39,160 nt of DNA from Desulfofundulus thermosubterraneus DSM 16057 (GTDB lineage: Bacteria; Bacillota; Desulfotomaculia; Desulfotomaculales; Desulfovirgulaceae), in the NCBI RefSeq assembly GCF_900142025.1, contig NZ_FQZM01000034.1:1-39160 (forward strand), in the 5' to 3' direction. Both the position numbers and the translations under genes were made by a program. Below the pieces are notes generated by a model. That model was not told the DNA's origin. It ran no database searches and was given only the letters and a program-made list of their open reading frames with translations. Positions 8,087-15,455 of the stretch are shown piece by piece (the first letter of the stretch is position 1; every line of letters starts with the position of its first letter).

Positions 8087-9249
8087 ACCACCTCAACCTT
8101 TGCTTGCCGGGTAAGCAGCATAAAATCGTGTTTAGTGACTCGTCCTGTGCCTTGCACAAACCAGGCCCAGCGTTTAGAAGAGTCACGCCCCTGGAAAGCA
8201 TCCAGTTTCGCCCTTAACTCAGCACTCAAAACAACGGGATTTTCGGTATAGATGCTGACGGAATCCACCTCGAAGACGTAAGGATACTTTTCGGGATGCT
8301 TTACCAGCGGGTGATGTTTCTGCACGGGGGATGATTTTACCCTGGCGTGGGCTACCACGCCCGTCGCAGTGGCATAAAAACAAATCCAGTCGCCCGGCTT
8401 AACTTTCCGCCCCAGGGATTTTTCGCTGACGGCGTAAATTCCTGCGTCAAGGAGTTTTTTGATACATTCTTCTGCGGTTTGAGTGTCATCGGACGCTACC
8501 GGAGCGAGGTAATACTCAACGTCAACACCTTCGGGCTCCGATAAAGGTTCATTAGGAGTTTCTTCCTGCGGCTGTTGTATGCCTTCGCCGGCAGTGCGGA
8601 TTTCTTTCGCTACCAGGCCGGCCATCAGTTCAATCAGGGAATCCACTATAGGCTCCGTTGGCCGGAGAACAGTTAAAACAGCCTCGTGTTCCATTTCGTA
8701 ATCGGCTAAGAGTTCAGCCAGGGTAAGCAGTTTATCAACGGTAATAACCCGTAACTGGTGGGTGCGCTTCTCAGCAATGATGGAGTTTTCCAGTTGCTTC
8801 AGTTCAGCATCACTGCGCCCTACTACATAAAGGCCCAAAGCGTGGTCCCAGTTGGGTATCTTTTGTTCGGATATAAGCCGGTCTATGTAGCCGAGGAGAG
8901 TAGCCGTTTTTATGGCATAAACATCGGTTGTTTTCACCTCTACGACGATATAAAGGCCGGAAGGGGACTTCCACACGCCGTCAAACCCGATTTCCCTCTG
9001 GACGCCCTTATATCTGCCAAACGTTACGTCAAAGCCCAGCAGGCGGCCCAAGTGGTTCACCAGGTCTTGTAAGGCCCGGTTGTACTGCTCCCCGGAACTT
9101 CGCAGGCATTCTTCCACGTAATCGCGTACAGCGCCAACGCTGGTCAAATTTTGGGACAAGAAACGGCGGAAGCGTTCTCTTGGCGTTTTCTCGCCTGGAG
9201 CGTCATCAAGGTCGCCAACCAGTTCTAACACCTGTTCCAGTGGCATCAT
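8083..9249 (-). CDS. PD-(D/E)XK nuclease-like plus EVE-domain protein inside the type III R-M operon
   Basis: 388 residues with two parts. Residues about 60-170 hold a restriction-endonuclease-like fold: EIGFDGVW (Asp about 89) and IVVEVKTTDVY (E-x-K about 104-106), the PD-(D/E)XK arrangement. After a Pro/Glu-rich linker (about 225-250), residues about 255-385 read as an EVE (PUA-like) domain: YYLAPVAS, KPGDWICFYATATGVVAHARV, PYVFEVDSVSIY, and GTGRVTKHDF near the end. EVE domains bind modified bases such as 5mC or related forms. The gene overlaps mod and res by 4 bp at each end, so the three are co-translated. It may steer or gate cleavage by reading base modification; this is inference. Confidence 0.75.
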   Translation of the reverse strand: MMPLEQVLELVGDLDDAPGEKTPRERFRRFLSQNLTSVGAVRDYVEECLRSSGEQYNRALQDLVNHLGRLLGFDVTFGRYKGVQREIGFDGVWKSPSGLYIVVEVKTTDVYAIKTATLLGYIDRLISEQKIPNWDHALGLYVVGRSDAELKQLENSIIAEKRTHQLRVITVDKLLTLAELLADYEMEHEAVLTVLRPTEPIVDSLIELMAGLVAKEIRTAGEGIQQPQEETPNEPLSEPEGVDVEYYLAPVASDDTQTAEECIKKLLDAGIYAVSEKSLGRKVKPGDWICFYATATGVVAHARVKSSPVQKHHPLVKHPEKYPYVFEVDSVSIYTENPVVLSAELRAKLDAFQGRDSSKRWAWFVQGTGRVTKHDFMLLTRQAKVEVV

Positions 9250-11105
9250 CTTGCTCCCACCTCCAAGACCTCAAAATACTCCTCCGACAGCACATCCACA
9301 ATCTTAACGGCAATTTTCTGCCCGGGTCCGGTGAGGGGGAGTTCGTAGACCCCAGATACTATGTCTTTCTTGCCCGGAATATCTTGAATAGCAGGCCTAA
9401 GCACTTCACCATCATAGTTTGGGTCGATGAGGACTGCTTCTACTAATTGCCTCCAGTCGTCGATTTCTTCAGGGTCATCCTCCAATTGCAGTTTTTGCAG
9501 GAGCATGGGGGAGTAGAACTGTCGTATCTCTACCACTGCTTTGCCGCCATCCAGTTTTAAAGCTATGTCCGCTTCAGGAGGGCGTTTGAAGATAATATCC
9601 TTGCGGTCGGTAAGGATGTCGCGTATTTCAAAGGGGATGTTGACCACGTTTAAGCGTTTGGCATAATCCAACACGTCGTACTCGTGGCCGCTGCATAGAA
9701 TAAGCACACCGCGTCTGTAGGTCGCTTCTATTTCTTTTTCGCCTTTAGAGAGTATCTCATCAAAAACTGCCTGCACATCCTCCTTGGAGCAGACTCGGTT
9801 TAGTTCTACCACTTTAACCCACTTGCCGTCTAGTAAACCATCGAAGAAAGAGCGTTTTACCGGTTCTACCCCGTAAAGTTTCATTACTATTTCTTTAGCC
9901 TCCAAGGCATTCTTGAAAATGTCGTAGTGGTTGACGTTATAAACGGCAAAGGCGGGGTAAAACTTTTTGCCTTCGTCCAGGAGGGTTTGCTGTTGTGTCT
10001 CTTTCTGCTGTTCTTTGATGATTTGCGAGACCCTTCGTGCAGTGGTATGAATAGCCCCTAAATTGATGTCGCTGCCAATCCAGCGGCGGCCTAGCTTCTG
10101 GGCTACTGCCAGGGTAGTACCGGACCCACAGAAAAAGTCGGCTACAATATCAGCCGGCGAATCTGTAGCAATCCTTATTATCCGTTCGACCAGTGCCTCT
10201 GGCTTCTGTGTTGGAAAATCCAAACGTTCCGCTGAATTTGAAGCAATTGCGCTAATGTCCGTCCAGATGTCATCTATCAATAGTCCCTTCATTTCATGGG
10301 CATATTGCTTTAGCCTTAATTTGCCGCCAGAGGTGACATATAACAATCCGGCTTCTTTCCACTCATTTAATGTCTCTTCTGACGGCTCCTGTATCTCACA
10401 AGTTTTATATCTGCCACGCTCGTCTTCCATTGTGAAGTTCTTCATTATATACTCATCAGTGAAGGGGAGATATTGGGGGTTATAAGTGTAACTAGATGAT
10501 TTTGAATACCAATAGATAATATCATGGTCTTGTCCTAACTTATTGGCAAGCGCCTTCATGCCACTAGGAGTTTGCCGCCTCCATACAATTTCGTTGAGAA
10601 AGTTATCACTCCCAAAAACTTCGTCTAGTATACAGCGAAGGTAATGGCTCCTATGCCAATCGCAATGTAAGAATATTGTTCCTTCCTCCGCCAATAGCTC
10701 CCGCATCAACTGTAGCCTCTCGTACATGAACTGGAGGTAGAGGTCGTTGGCCCAGATGTCCGTATACTGCTTCTCTTCGATTACCGAAATATCACCTTCT
10801 AGCTCCCTGCCTTTCAGTTTAATGCGCTTCCGGTAATCCGCTTTAGAATCAAAGGGAGGGTCTATGTAGATGAGTTTAATCTTCCCTCTGAACTCTTTCA
10901 TCAAATGGCTCATTACCTGTAGATTATCGCCCCAGTAGAGGCGGTTAACCCAGCCGTCTTCAGCCGGCTCACCATATTGTTCCTTAAGTTGCGCTTCATA
11001 ATATTTCACGGCTCGCAAAGGCCGTTTCCCTAGCCAATGGAGCATGGGGCGGCCAGGAACTTCCTCAATGTCGAACATCGTTAACTGCTTTTCATCCTGT
11101 GTCAA
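9246..11105 (-). CDS. mod: Type III DNA methyltransferase, Mod subunit
   Basis: 619 residues. The catalytic motif IV is LIYIDPPFDSKADY (DPPF about 82-85). The SAM-binding motif I, ADFFCGSGTTLAVAQKL (about 323-339), comes after it, which is the beta-class order typical of type III and many type II N6-adenine methyltransferases. The variable region between them would be the target-recognition domain. The DPPF form points to adenine-N6 methylation of one strand of a short asymmetric site. The TTG start at 11105 has GGGGAGGG six bases upstream. A mini AbrB-like gene ends 17 bp before it. The C-terminal ~250 residues are the Mod-specific part that would contact Res. Confidence 0.9.
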   Translation of the reverse strand: MTQDEKQLTMFDIEEVPGRPMLHWLGKRPLRAVKYYEAQLKEQYGEPAEDGWVNRLYWGDNLQVMSHLMKEFRGKIKLIYIDPPFDSKADYRKRIKLKGRELEGDISVIEEKQYTDIWANDLYLQFMYERLQLMRELLAEEGTIFLHCDWHRSHYLRCILDEVFGSDNFLNEIVWRRQTPSGMKALANKLGQDHDIIYWYSKSSSYTYNPQYLPFTDEYIMKNFTMEDERGRYKTCEIQEPSEETLNEWKEAGLLYVTSGGKLRLKQYAHEMKGLLIDDIWTDISAIASNSAERLDFPTQKPEALVERIIRIATDSPADIVADFFCGSGTTLAVAQKLGRRWIGSDINLGAIHTTARRVSQIIKEQQKETQQQTLLDEGKKFYPAFAVYNVNHYDIFKNALEAKEIVMKLYGVEPVKRSFFDGLLDGKWVKVVELNRVCSKEDVQAVFDEILSKGEKEIEATYRRGVLILCSGHEYDVLDYAKRLNVVNIPFEIRDILTDRKDIIFKRPPEADIALKLDGGKAVVEIRQFYSPMLLQKLQLEDDPEEIDDWRQLVEAVLIDPNYDGEVLRPAIQDIPGKKDIVSGVYELPLTGPGQKIAVKIVDVLSEEYFEVLEVGAR

Positions 11106-11122
11106 AAATATCCCTCCCCGTG

Positions 11123-11290
11123 TTATTCCAGGTTATGCTTCGTAGCTGACGTAATCAATGCTTTTTCTAAAACAATCTTCCCAGAAGGGTCAACCCGAAG
11201 AAGAATGCGGTCACCCTCTTCAACGCCGAGGATTTTCCGCAGTTCTTTTGGCAACGTCATCTGACCTTTAGGGCCTATCTTGGGGTACAA
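11123..11290 (-). CDS. Small SpoVT/AbrB-type DNA-binding protein
   Basis: 55 residues. PKIGPKGQMTLPKELRKIL and GVEEGDRILLRVD match the swapped-hairpin AbrB/MazE fold (x-K-x-G-x-K-G-Q-x-T-L-P-K-x-x-R-x-x-L-G-x-x-x-G-D). Such proteins bind DNA as dimers, as transition regulators or antitoxins. A TGA sits two codons upstream of the TTG at 11290, so the frame cannot begin much earlier, and no good ribosome site is seen at normal distance. An upstream ATG in another frame could feed in through a frameshift. It lies between the ComEC-like gene and mod and may regulate the restriction operon; that link is inference. Confidence 0.65.
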   Translation of the reverse strand: MYPKIGPKGQMTLPKELRKILGVEEGDRILLRVDPSGKIVLEKALITSATKHNLE

Positions 11291-11331
11291 AAATATGTCT
11301 CAGACAATTTCTTGTTCCTGATCCCATTAGC

Positions 11332-12522
11332 TTACGGCCTGCATACCTTACACGGCACATATCCTGCCGCCACTGCCTCTTCACGCGTTTTGAACTCTAC
11401 CCGGTTCTGTGGAGCTATCTCAGCCGCCCACCGGCAGTCCGGGCGATGAAATTTCTTGCTGTTTTTGTTACCTATGTACCCACCTTTGCTCCCTGTCGGC
11501 GTCACCGGAGCCGTCGGTGCAACCACGCCGCCGGCGTCAGGCGCCCTCGGTCTTATGGTACTGCCCAGTTTTTCCACAGTGATGTTCTTCCCGTCGGACG
11601 TAAAAACCACGGTGCCGTCCCGGTCGGTCCGGTAGACCTGGACTCCGGCATTCGCCAGTTTAGCAAGTGTCTCTTTATGCGGGTGGCCGTAGTCGTTCCA
11701 CGCACCAACAGAAATGACCGCGTATTTCGGGGCCACCGCCTTCAAAAAAGCCGGGGTAGTGGAACTGCTGCTGCCGTGGTGCCCCACCTTGAGCACGTCC
11801 GCCTTCAGGTTCGCCCTGGAAGCCAGCATTTCTTCTTCCGACTGGGCTTCGGCGTCTCCTGTCAGAAGAAACGCCGTACTGCCGTACTGTATCCTTGTCA
11901 CGGCGGACCAGTTGTTCAGGTCCTCGTAATTAGAGCCGCACGGGGCGACAAAGTTAACTTTCAGGCTGCCCTGGTCGAGTACCGTGACGCCAGCTTTGGC
12001 AGTGGAGATTTTTAAGCCTTTCTCTTTTACTGCCAGCAGGACGTCCTCGAAGGTCTTCGTGGTGGTGGTCACCCGGGGCATGTATACCTGGCCGATATCA
12101 AATGCCCGGATTACGTTGTCCATGCCGCCGATGTGGTCTTCGTGGGGGTGTGTCCCTACCAGGTAGTCGATCCGGGAAACACCTTTGCTTTTCAGATAGC
12201 TGACCACAACCGGACCGTCGTCGTTGTTCCCGGCGTCCACCAGCATGTTCTGTCCATTTGGGAACTGGACCAGGATTGAGTCAGCCTGGCCCACGTCGAG
12301 AAAGTGGACTTTCAGCACCCTGTCCCCGGAAGGTTGAGGATTGGCAGCCGGCGGCCTGCTTTCCTGGTTATCAGTTTGAGGTTTCGACGGGACAGTTGAG
12401 GCTATCGTTTTTGCGTTTGCAGCAGGTTGATCTGATGTGCTAGTACTAGAGCTGCTGCAGCCTGCAAGGACGGCCAGGAGAAACGCCAGAATCAGGGCGA
12501 GAATAGCACTTCGCTTCATCAT
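11332..12522 (-). CDS. ComEC/Rec2-like metallo-beta-lactamase-fold lipoprotein
   Basis: 396 residues. The N-terminus is a lipoprotein signal ending ...LAVLAGCSSS, followed by a Ser/Pro-rich linker. The metallo-hydrolase domain (about 70-300) shows VHFLDVGQADSILV, a HPHEDHIGGMDN metal site (HxHxDH form HPHEDH), LLTGDAEAQSE and KVGHHGSSSSTTP. The last ~50 residues hold HRPDCRW and VPCKVCRP, an Ada-like Cys pair zinc-binding tail common in this family. These secreted ComEC-like hydrolases are found in many Firmicutes; some relatives act on nucleic acids or cyclic nucleotides, but the substrate here is unknown. ATG 12522 follows AGGTGG at good spacing; a GTG at 12534 overlaps it. The DUF3006 gene is just upstream. 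Confidence 0.85.
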   Translation of the reverse strand: MMKRSAILALILAFLLAVLAGCSSSSTSTSDQPAANAKTIASTVPSKPQTDNQESRPPAANPQPSGDRVLKVHFLDVGQADSILVQFPNGQNMLVDAGNNDDGPVVVSYLKSKGVSRIDYLVGTHPHEDHIGGMDNVIRAFDIGQVYMPRVTTTTKTFEDVLLAVKEKGLKISTAKAGVTVLDQGSLKVNFVAPCGSNYEDLNNWSAVTRIQYGSTAFLLTGDAEAQSEEEMLASRANLKADVLKVGHHGSSSSTTPAFLKAVAPKYAVISVGAWNDYGHPHKETLAKLANAGVQVYRTDRDGTVVFTSDGKNITVEKLGSTIRPRAPDAGGVVAPTAPVTPTGSKGGYIGNKNSKKFHRPDCRWAAEIAPQNRVEFKTREEAVAAGYVPCKVCRP

Positions 12523-12534
12523 CCCGGCCACCAC

Positions 12535-12735
12535 CTAATCCTCAAAAAGTTCGTCCGCCAGCCGCTTGATGGCTCCAGCCCTGGAATCGGTAGCTTCTCT
12601 ATCCAGGGTTATATGTATATTGATAACGTCCCCTTCCCGGGCTCCGGGGGGGATCAGGACTTTAGGAATATTGAAGGTCTTCTGGCCGAATTCGATAACG
12701 GCCCAGTCTCCTTCAAACCGGTCAATGATCAACAT
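12535..12735 (-). CDS. DUF3006 family protein
   Basis: 66 residues beginning MLIIDRFEGDWAVIEF, then IPKVLIPPGAREGDVIN. This is the DUF3006 signature (IDRFEGD-x-A-V-x-E ... P-x-x-x-x-P-x-x-x-x-EGD). These short beta-rich proteins commonly sit right beside ComEC-like metallo-hydrolases, as here, where 12 bp separate the two genes. ATG 12735 is chosen because AGGAG lies 9 bases upstream and the family usually starts at I-D-R-F; an in-frame ATG at 12774 would add 13 residues with no family match. Function is unknown; accessory control of the downstream hydrolase is a guess. Confidence 0.8.
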   Translation of the reverse strand: MLIIDRFEGDWAVIEFGQKTFNIPKVLIPPGAREGDVINIHITLDREATDSRAGAIKRLADELFED

Positions 12736-12783
12736 TCTCCCTGTCTCCTTTGAGTAAACCTTTTCTGGATACATTTTCTTCTC

Positions 12784-12808
12784 CGGGAACCAAAATCCTG
12801 CTGCAAAC
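12784..12808. repeat. Dispersed intergenic repeat, copy A
   Basis: A 25-bp block (core gggaaccaaaatcctg, then ctgcaaac) in the gap upstream of the DUF3006 gene. A near copy lies at 14173-14196 with two substitutions (gggaaccgaaatcctg, then ccgcaaac). Both sit just upstream of a minus-strand gene. It may be part of a genome-wide short interspersed family. Nothing else is supported in the 12736-13013 gap. Confidence 0.55.
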
Positions 12809-13013
12809 GTCTGGATCCCAGAAGCCGTATATTTTTTTGAACACTTCCTGGTACGATTCTACCGAAGGGTAACTAGTTTAACTTATATTGGCGGACGGAC
12901 ACGGAACCCTACTTATACCAAAAGGGGTTCCGGAACAGCCACTTCAATTTCTACGGAATTTGGGACATTCTCGTTGTATATCTCAGATTATGAAGCGTAC
13001 TCATAAAGGACTC

Positions 13014-13880
13014 CTATTCTGATGCTTGTATCTCTCTTAATAGGATTTGTTTTTCTTGAAGTAAAGCCTTTATTTCGCTTTGGTTTTTATCTATCAACTT
13101 CCGTTTTTCTTGTATTTCCTTTGACCAGTTAACAATATCCCTATTGTAGCTTTCAATATCTTCCCGATTCTCTGCGTTTTTAATTAGTTCTTTGGTGTTA
13201 TTTATATTATCTTTGGTAGATGCGATAAAGTCTTCTGCCAGCTTTATATCCCACTTAAGGTCATTAATTTTCTCGTCTATTTCATTAATTTTTGCTAACA
13301 CTTCTTTTTTGTTCCTCATTTGTTGCGCTTTGGGTGTGTCTTGCACAATTACCGAAACAACATACGTCCCCAACTCTTCCCATTGTCCAACTTTAATTGA
13401 AGGATGAAGTTTAAATTGATAAGTACCAGGTACGTCAATTTGAAAAGTCAATTTTGACTCTAAACTTTCTCCTTTTTCTATAAATAAATTTTCCATTTTA
13501 ATACCTTGGAGTTTACCCCAAAAGTCTTCTTCATAACTCCAATTTGGTTCAGGAATTACTTTGCTTATCATCCCTGTATCCTCAAAGTTAATCATTGCAG
13601 CAACCATTGGTATATCTGAATTATTCGTTATCGTAAAATTCACAGGAAAAGGTTCTCCCGCTTTCACAGGGTTTGGATATGAGCCTTTAAAAGGCTTCTG
13701 CTCCTGTTCTTGGTCTTGCCAAAGTTTTTTACTGACTTCATCGTTAACACTTTTGGAGTTACCACTTACTATATGGTTAAGAAAATAACCAATACTCAAA
13801 ACGACAAGTATAAAACCAAAGAATTTGGCTAGGCTAATTAACTTTTCTCTAGTATTTTGAAGTTTAAATTCATTATCCAT
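13014..13880 (-). CDS. Membrane-anchored protein with beta-sandwich region and coiled-coil tail, unknown
   Basis: 288 residues, not recognised. One N-terminal membrane span (about 19-38, FFGFILVVLSIGYFLNHIV) is preceded by basic residues. Residues about 60-180 look like an Ig-like beta-sandwich: NPVKAGEPFPVNFTITNNSD is typical of extracytoplasmic CARDB/BACON-type repeats. Residues about 190-288 form a long charged coiled coil rich in Lys, Glu and Asn. ATG 13880 is chosen because GAGGAG lies about 10 bp upstream; a GTG frame from 13898 has none. The coding sequence is clearly AT-rich beside its GC-rich neighbours, suggesting a different origin. It would sit outside the membrane as a stalk or sensor. 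Confidence 0.7.
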   Translation of the reverse strand: MDNEFKLQNTREKLISLAKFFGFILVVLSIGYFLNHIVSGNSKSVNDEVSKKLWQDQEQEQKPFKGSYPNPVKAGEPFPVNFTITNNSDIPMVAAMINFEDTGMISKVIPEPNWSYEEDFWGKLQGIKMENLFIEKGESLESKLTFQIDVPGTYQFKLHPSIKVGQWEELGTYVVSVIVQDTPKAQQMRNKKEVLAKINEIDEKINDLKWDIKLAEDFIASTKDNINNTKELIKNAENREDIESYNRDIVNWSKEIQEKRKLIDKNQSEIKALLQEKQILLREIQASE

Positions 13881-13943
13881 ATTATCCACACTCCTCACCT
13901 CATCGTCGCATTCAAATCAGCAAAGCACCCAAGTGACTGTTTC

Positions 13944-14123
13944 CTAAAGAGGCAGGGCTTCGCTGCCATCGAGCCTAACGTGGACGGTATCACCATCGGA
14001 TACAGATGTGACGCTTGCCGGAAGCACCTTCGGAGCCTGAGACTTCGCCTCGATCCCCACGGCAAACCCCAAAACGATAAGGAAGGTGAGAATGATCGGC
14101 AGCGCGAATCGAGTTCCCCGCAC
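13944..14123 (-). pseudogene. Truncated secreted staphylococcal-nuclease-like protein
   Basis: 59 residues from GTG 14123, with AAGGAG about 9 bp upstream. A hydrophobic signal segment (LPIILTFLIVLGFAVGIEA) is followed by VTSVSDGDTVHVRLDG. This is the first strand of SNase-like nucleases (V-x-x-V-x-DGDT-x-x-V), with the calcium-binding Asp. The protein stops at TAG just after it, where the family would continue with R-L-x-G-(I/V)-D-x-P-E and the catalytic Arg/Glu residues. The catalytic core is thus missing and activity is not expected. The stop is followed by 18 more codons with no family match. Confidence 0.5.
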
Positions 14124-14172
14124 GAAAAAACACTCCTTAAAAAAATTCTCCTTGGATTATTTTTCTTTCCCA

Positions 14173-14196
14173 GGGAACCGAAATCCTGCCGCAAAC
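14173..14196. repeat. Dispersed intergenic repeat, copy B
   Basis: A 24-bp near copy of the block at 12784-12808 (two substitutions over 24 aligned bases). It lies between the Spo0E-like gene and the SNase-like ORF, again just upstream of a minus-strand gene. Confidence 0.55.
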
Positions 14197-14209
14197 AGGG
14201 GAATTAGAT

Positions 14210-14389
14210 TTATCCCCTAGTCACAGCCGTCCCAACCCCGAGATTGCGCTTCACCCGGTAATACTCCACAATCAGCTGGTCTACCTTCCGGCTGGCTGCC
14301 AGATGTTTTTCTTTGTCGCCGGGATCGATGGTCAGCAACTCTCTCCTGGCCTTCTCCAGCCGCAGGATCGTCCTACCGAGTTCCAACAA
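14210..14389 (-). CDS. Spo0E-like aspartyl-phosphatase family protein
   Basis: 59 residues from TTG 14389. A helix LRLEKARRELLTI is followed by a loop and a second helix with SRKVDQLIVEYYRVKR. This matches the Spo0E-like pattern of two antiparallel helices with S-x-x-(L/V)D-x-LI-x-x-Y. Family members dephosphorylate Spo0A~P and delay sporulation. TTG 14389 is preferred because AAAGGGGG lies six bases upstream and gives the usual 50-60 residue length; a longer start at 14434 lacks a site. A strong terminator lies on the upstream side. Supports a spore-forming host. Confidence 0.75.
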   Translation of the reverse strand: MLELGRTILRLEKARRELLTIDPGDKEKHLAASRKVDQLIVEYYRVKRNLGVGTAVTRG

Positions 14390-14456
14390 AAATTTCCCCC
14401 TTTCGCCATTTTGCACCAGATCCAATTGAACCACTTACAGGAAAATGCGTCAAGAA

Positions 14457-14493
14457 AAAACCCTGTCGAACGGTGTCGGATCGACAGGGTTTT
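14457..14493. terminator. Bidirectional rho-independent terminator
   Basis: Perfect 13-bp inverted repeat (aaaaccctgtcga / tcgacagggtttt) with an 11-base loop, A-rich on one side and T-rich on the other. It separates the Spo0E-like gene from the EAL and HicA-like genes and could end transcription from either strand. Confidence 0.8.
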
Positions 14494-14580
14494 CCTCATT
14501 AATAAAAATCGCATAAAACATGAAATTTTTCGGCTTTACAGCCAATTAATTATGGTAGAAGAAAAAAGCGAGGGATTATT

Positions 14581-14754
14581 GTGCAAAAACAACGATCCTT
14601 TGTACCTGAGAAAGTAGAAAAGTTTCTCACCGAGAACGGGTGGGAAAAGGTCTACGACAGACCCTCCGGTGGCCATCAGACGTGGCAGAAATATAATCAC
14701 GGTCTCTGGGAGCTAGTTATCTTCATGAGTTTTTATTTCCGCTTTTACCATTAG
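14581..14754 (+). CDS. HicA-like toxin fragment
   Basis: 57 residues, the only supported plus-strand gene. GTG 14581 has GAGGG six bases upstream. FVPEKVEKFLTENGWEKVY and RPSGGHQTWQKY resemble the HicA fold: helix, then G-W/F-E-x-V strand, then a G-S/G-H with the catalytic His and an aromatic strand. After WELVIF the sequence no longer resembles HicA and ends at 14754, inside the 3' end of the EAL gene on the other strand. No HicB partner is present. It is probably a truncated, orphan copy. Confidence 0.45.
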   Translation: MQKQRSFVPEKVEKFLTENGWEKVYDRPSGGHQTWQKYNHGLWELVIFMSFYFRFYH

Positions 14755-15454
14755 TTGACGGAGCGGGACTACCGTCCGGCCCGGCGGGACCACTCCCGGG
14801 ACGCGGACGCCCCACCGCGAAGCCCTGCACCCCGACGTTCCAGCCCGTGGCCCGCAGCCACGCGAGGTCTTCGGGCAGTTCCACCCCTTCAAGTATCGGG
14901 ACGACGCCGTTTACGGACAGCATCTCAACCACCGAACACAGCGTCTTCCGTACAGCCGGGTCCCTGCTCACACCGTACAACAGCGCCCTGTCGATCTTGC
15001 AGTAGTCCGGCTTCTCACACAGGACCAGGTTGATGTTTGCCCCGCCGGAGCCGAAGTCGTCCAGCGCCAAAAAAAAGCCGCACCCGGACCAGCGCAGCAC
15101 CGACACCCGGTAAACGTCCGCGTCGTACAGCGCGGACTCCGGTATCTCCACGCACACCGACGCGGGGGAAAGCCCGCGGCTTTCGAGCAGCCGCGCTGCC
15201 TGCAGCGGAAAGGCGGGGTCGGTGAACGCCTCCGGCGTCAGGTTGAAGAACAGTTTGCCCCCGAACGCTTCTCCAACAGCGCGTTCCAGTATCCGCAGCT
15301 CCCACACAGGGATCGCCCCGGCCAGCCTTGCCTGGCGGATGAACTCGTGGGGAGAGATGCCGGCGGGACTCCGCAGCAGTGCCTCGCACCCCAGCAGGCG
15401 GCCGGAGCGCAAGAGCACGATTGGCTGGTAGCAGAGAAAGAATTCTCCGGTCAA
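14723..15454 (-). CDS. EAL-domain protein (c-di-GMP phosphodiesterase-type)
   Basis: 243 residues, one EAL domain and no visible sensory domain. Seen motifs: CEALLRSP (EAL at about 24-26), LFFNLTPEAF (Asn), VEIPES (Glu), ALDDFGSGGANI, CKIDRALL, PILEGVEL and VQGFAVGRP. Nearly all metal and catalytic positions of active c-di-GMP phosphodiesterases are kept, so activity is possible. The last ~30 residues (Gly/Pro/Ser-rich) look added and overlap the HicA-like ORF on the other strand. TTG 15454 has GGGGGAG seven bases upstream, and the start nearly touches the stop of the coiled-coil gene. It is the last gene of the pilus array, so it may tie c-di-GMP to pilus or surface behaviour. Confidence 0.85.
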   Translation of the reverse strand: MTGEFFLCYQPIVLLRSGRLLGCEALLRSPAGISPHEFIRQARLAGAIPVWELRILERAVGEAFGGKLFFNLTPEAFTDPAFPLQAARLLESRGLSPASVCVEIPESALYDADVYRVSVLRWSGCGFFLALDDFGSGGANINLVLCEKPDYCKIDRALLYGVSRDPAVRKTLCSVVEMLSVNGVVPILEGVELPEDLAWLRATGWNVGVQGFAVGRPRPGSGPAGPDGSPAPSTNGKSGNKNS

Positions 15455-15455
15455 C

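Noticed and set aside
13895-14194. 99-codon minus-strand ORF covering the SNase-like region
   Set aside because: Shadow frame with Ser/Arg/Cys-rich translation; the +1 frame holds the signal peptide and DGDT motif.
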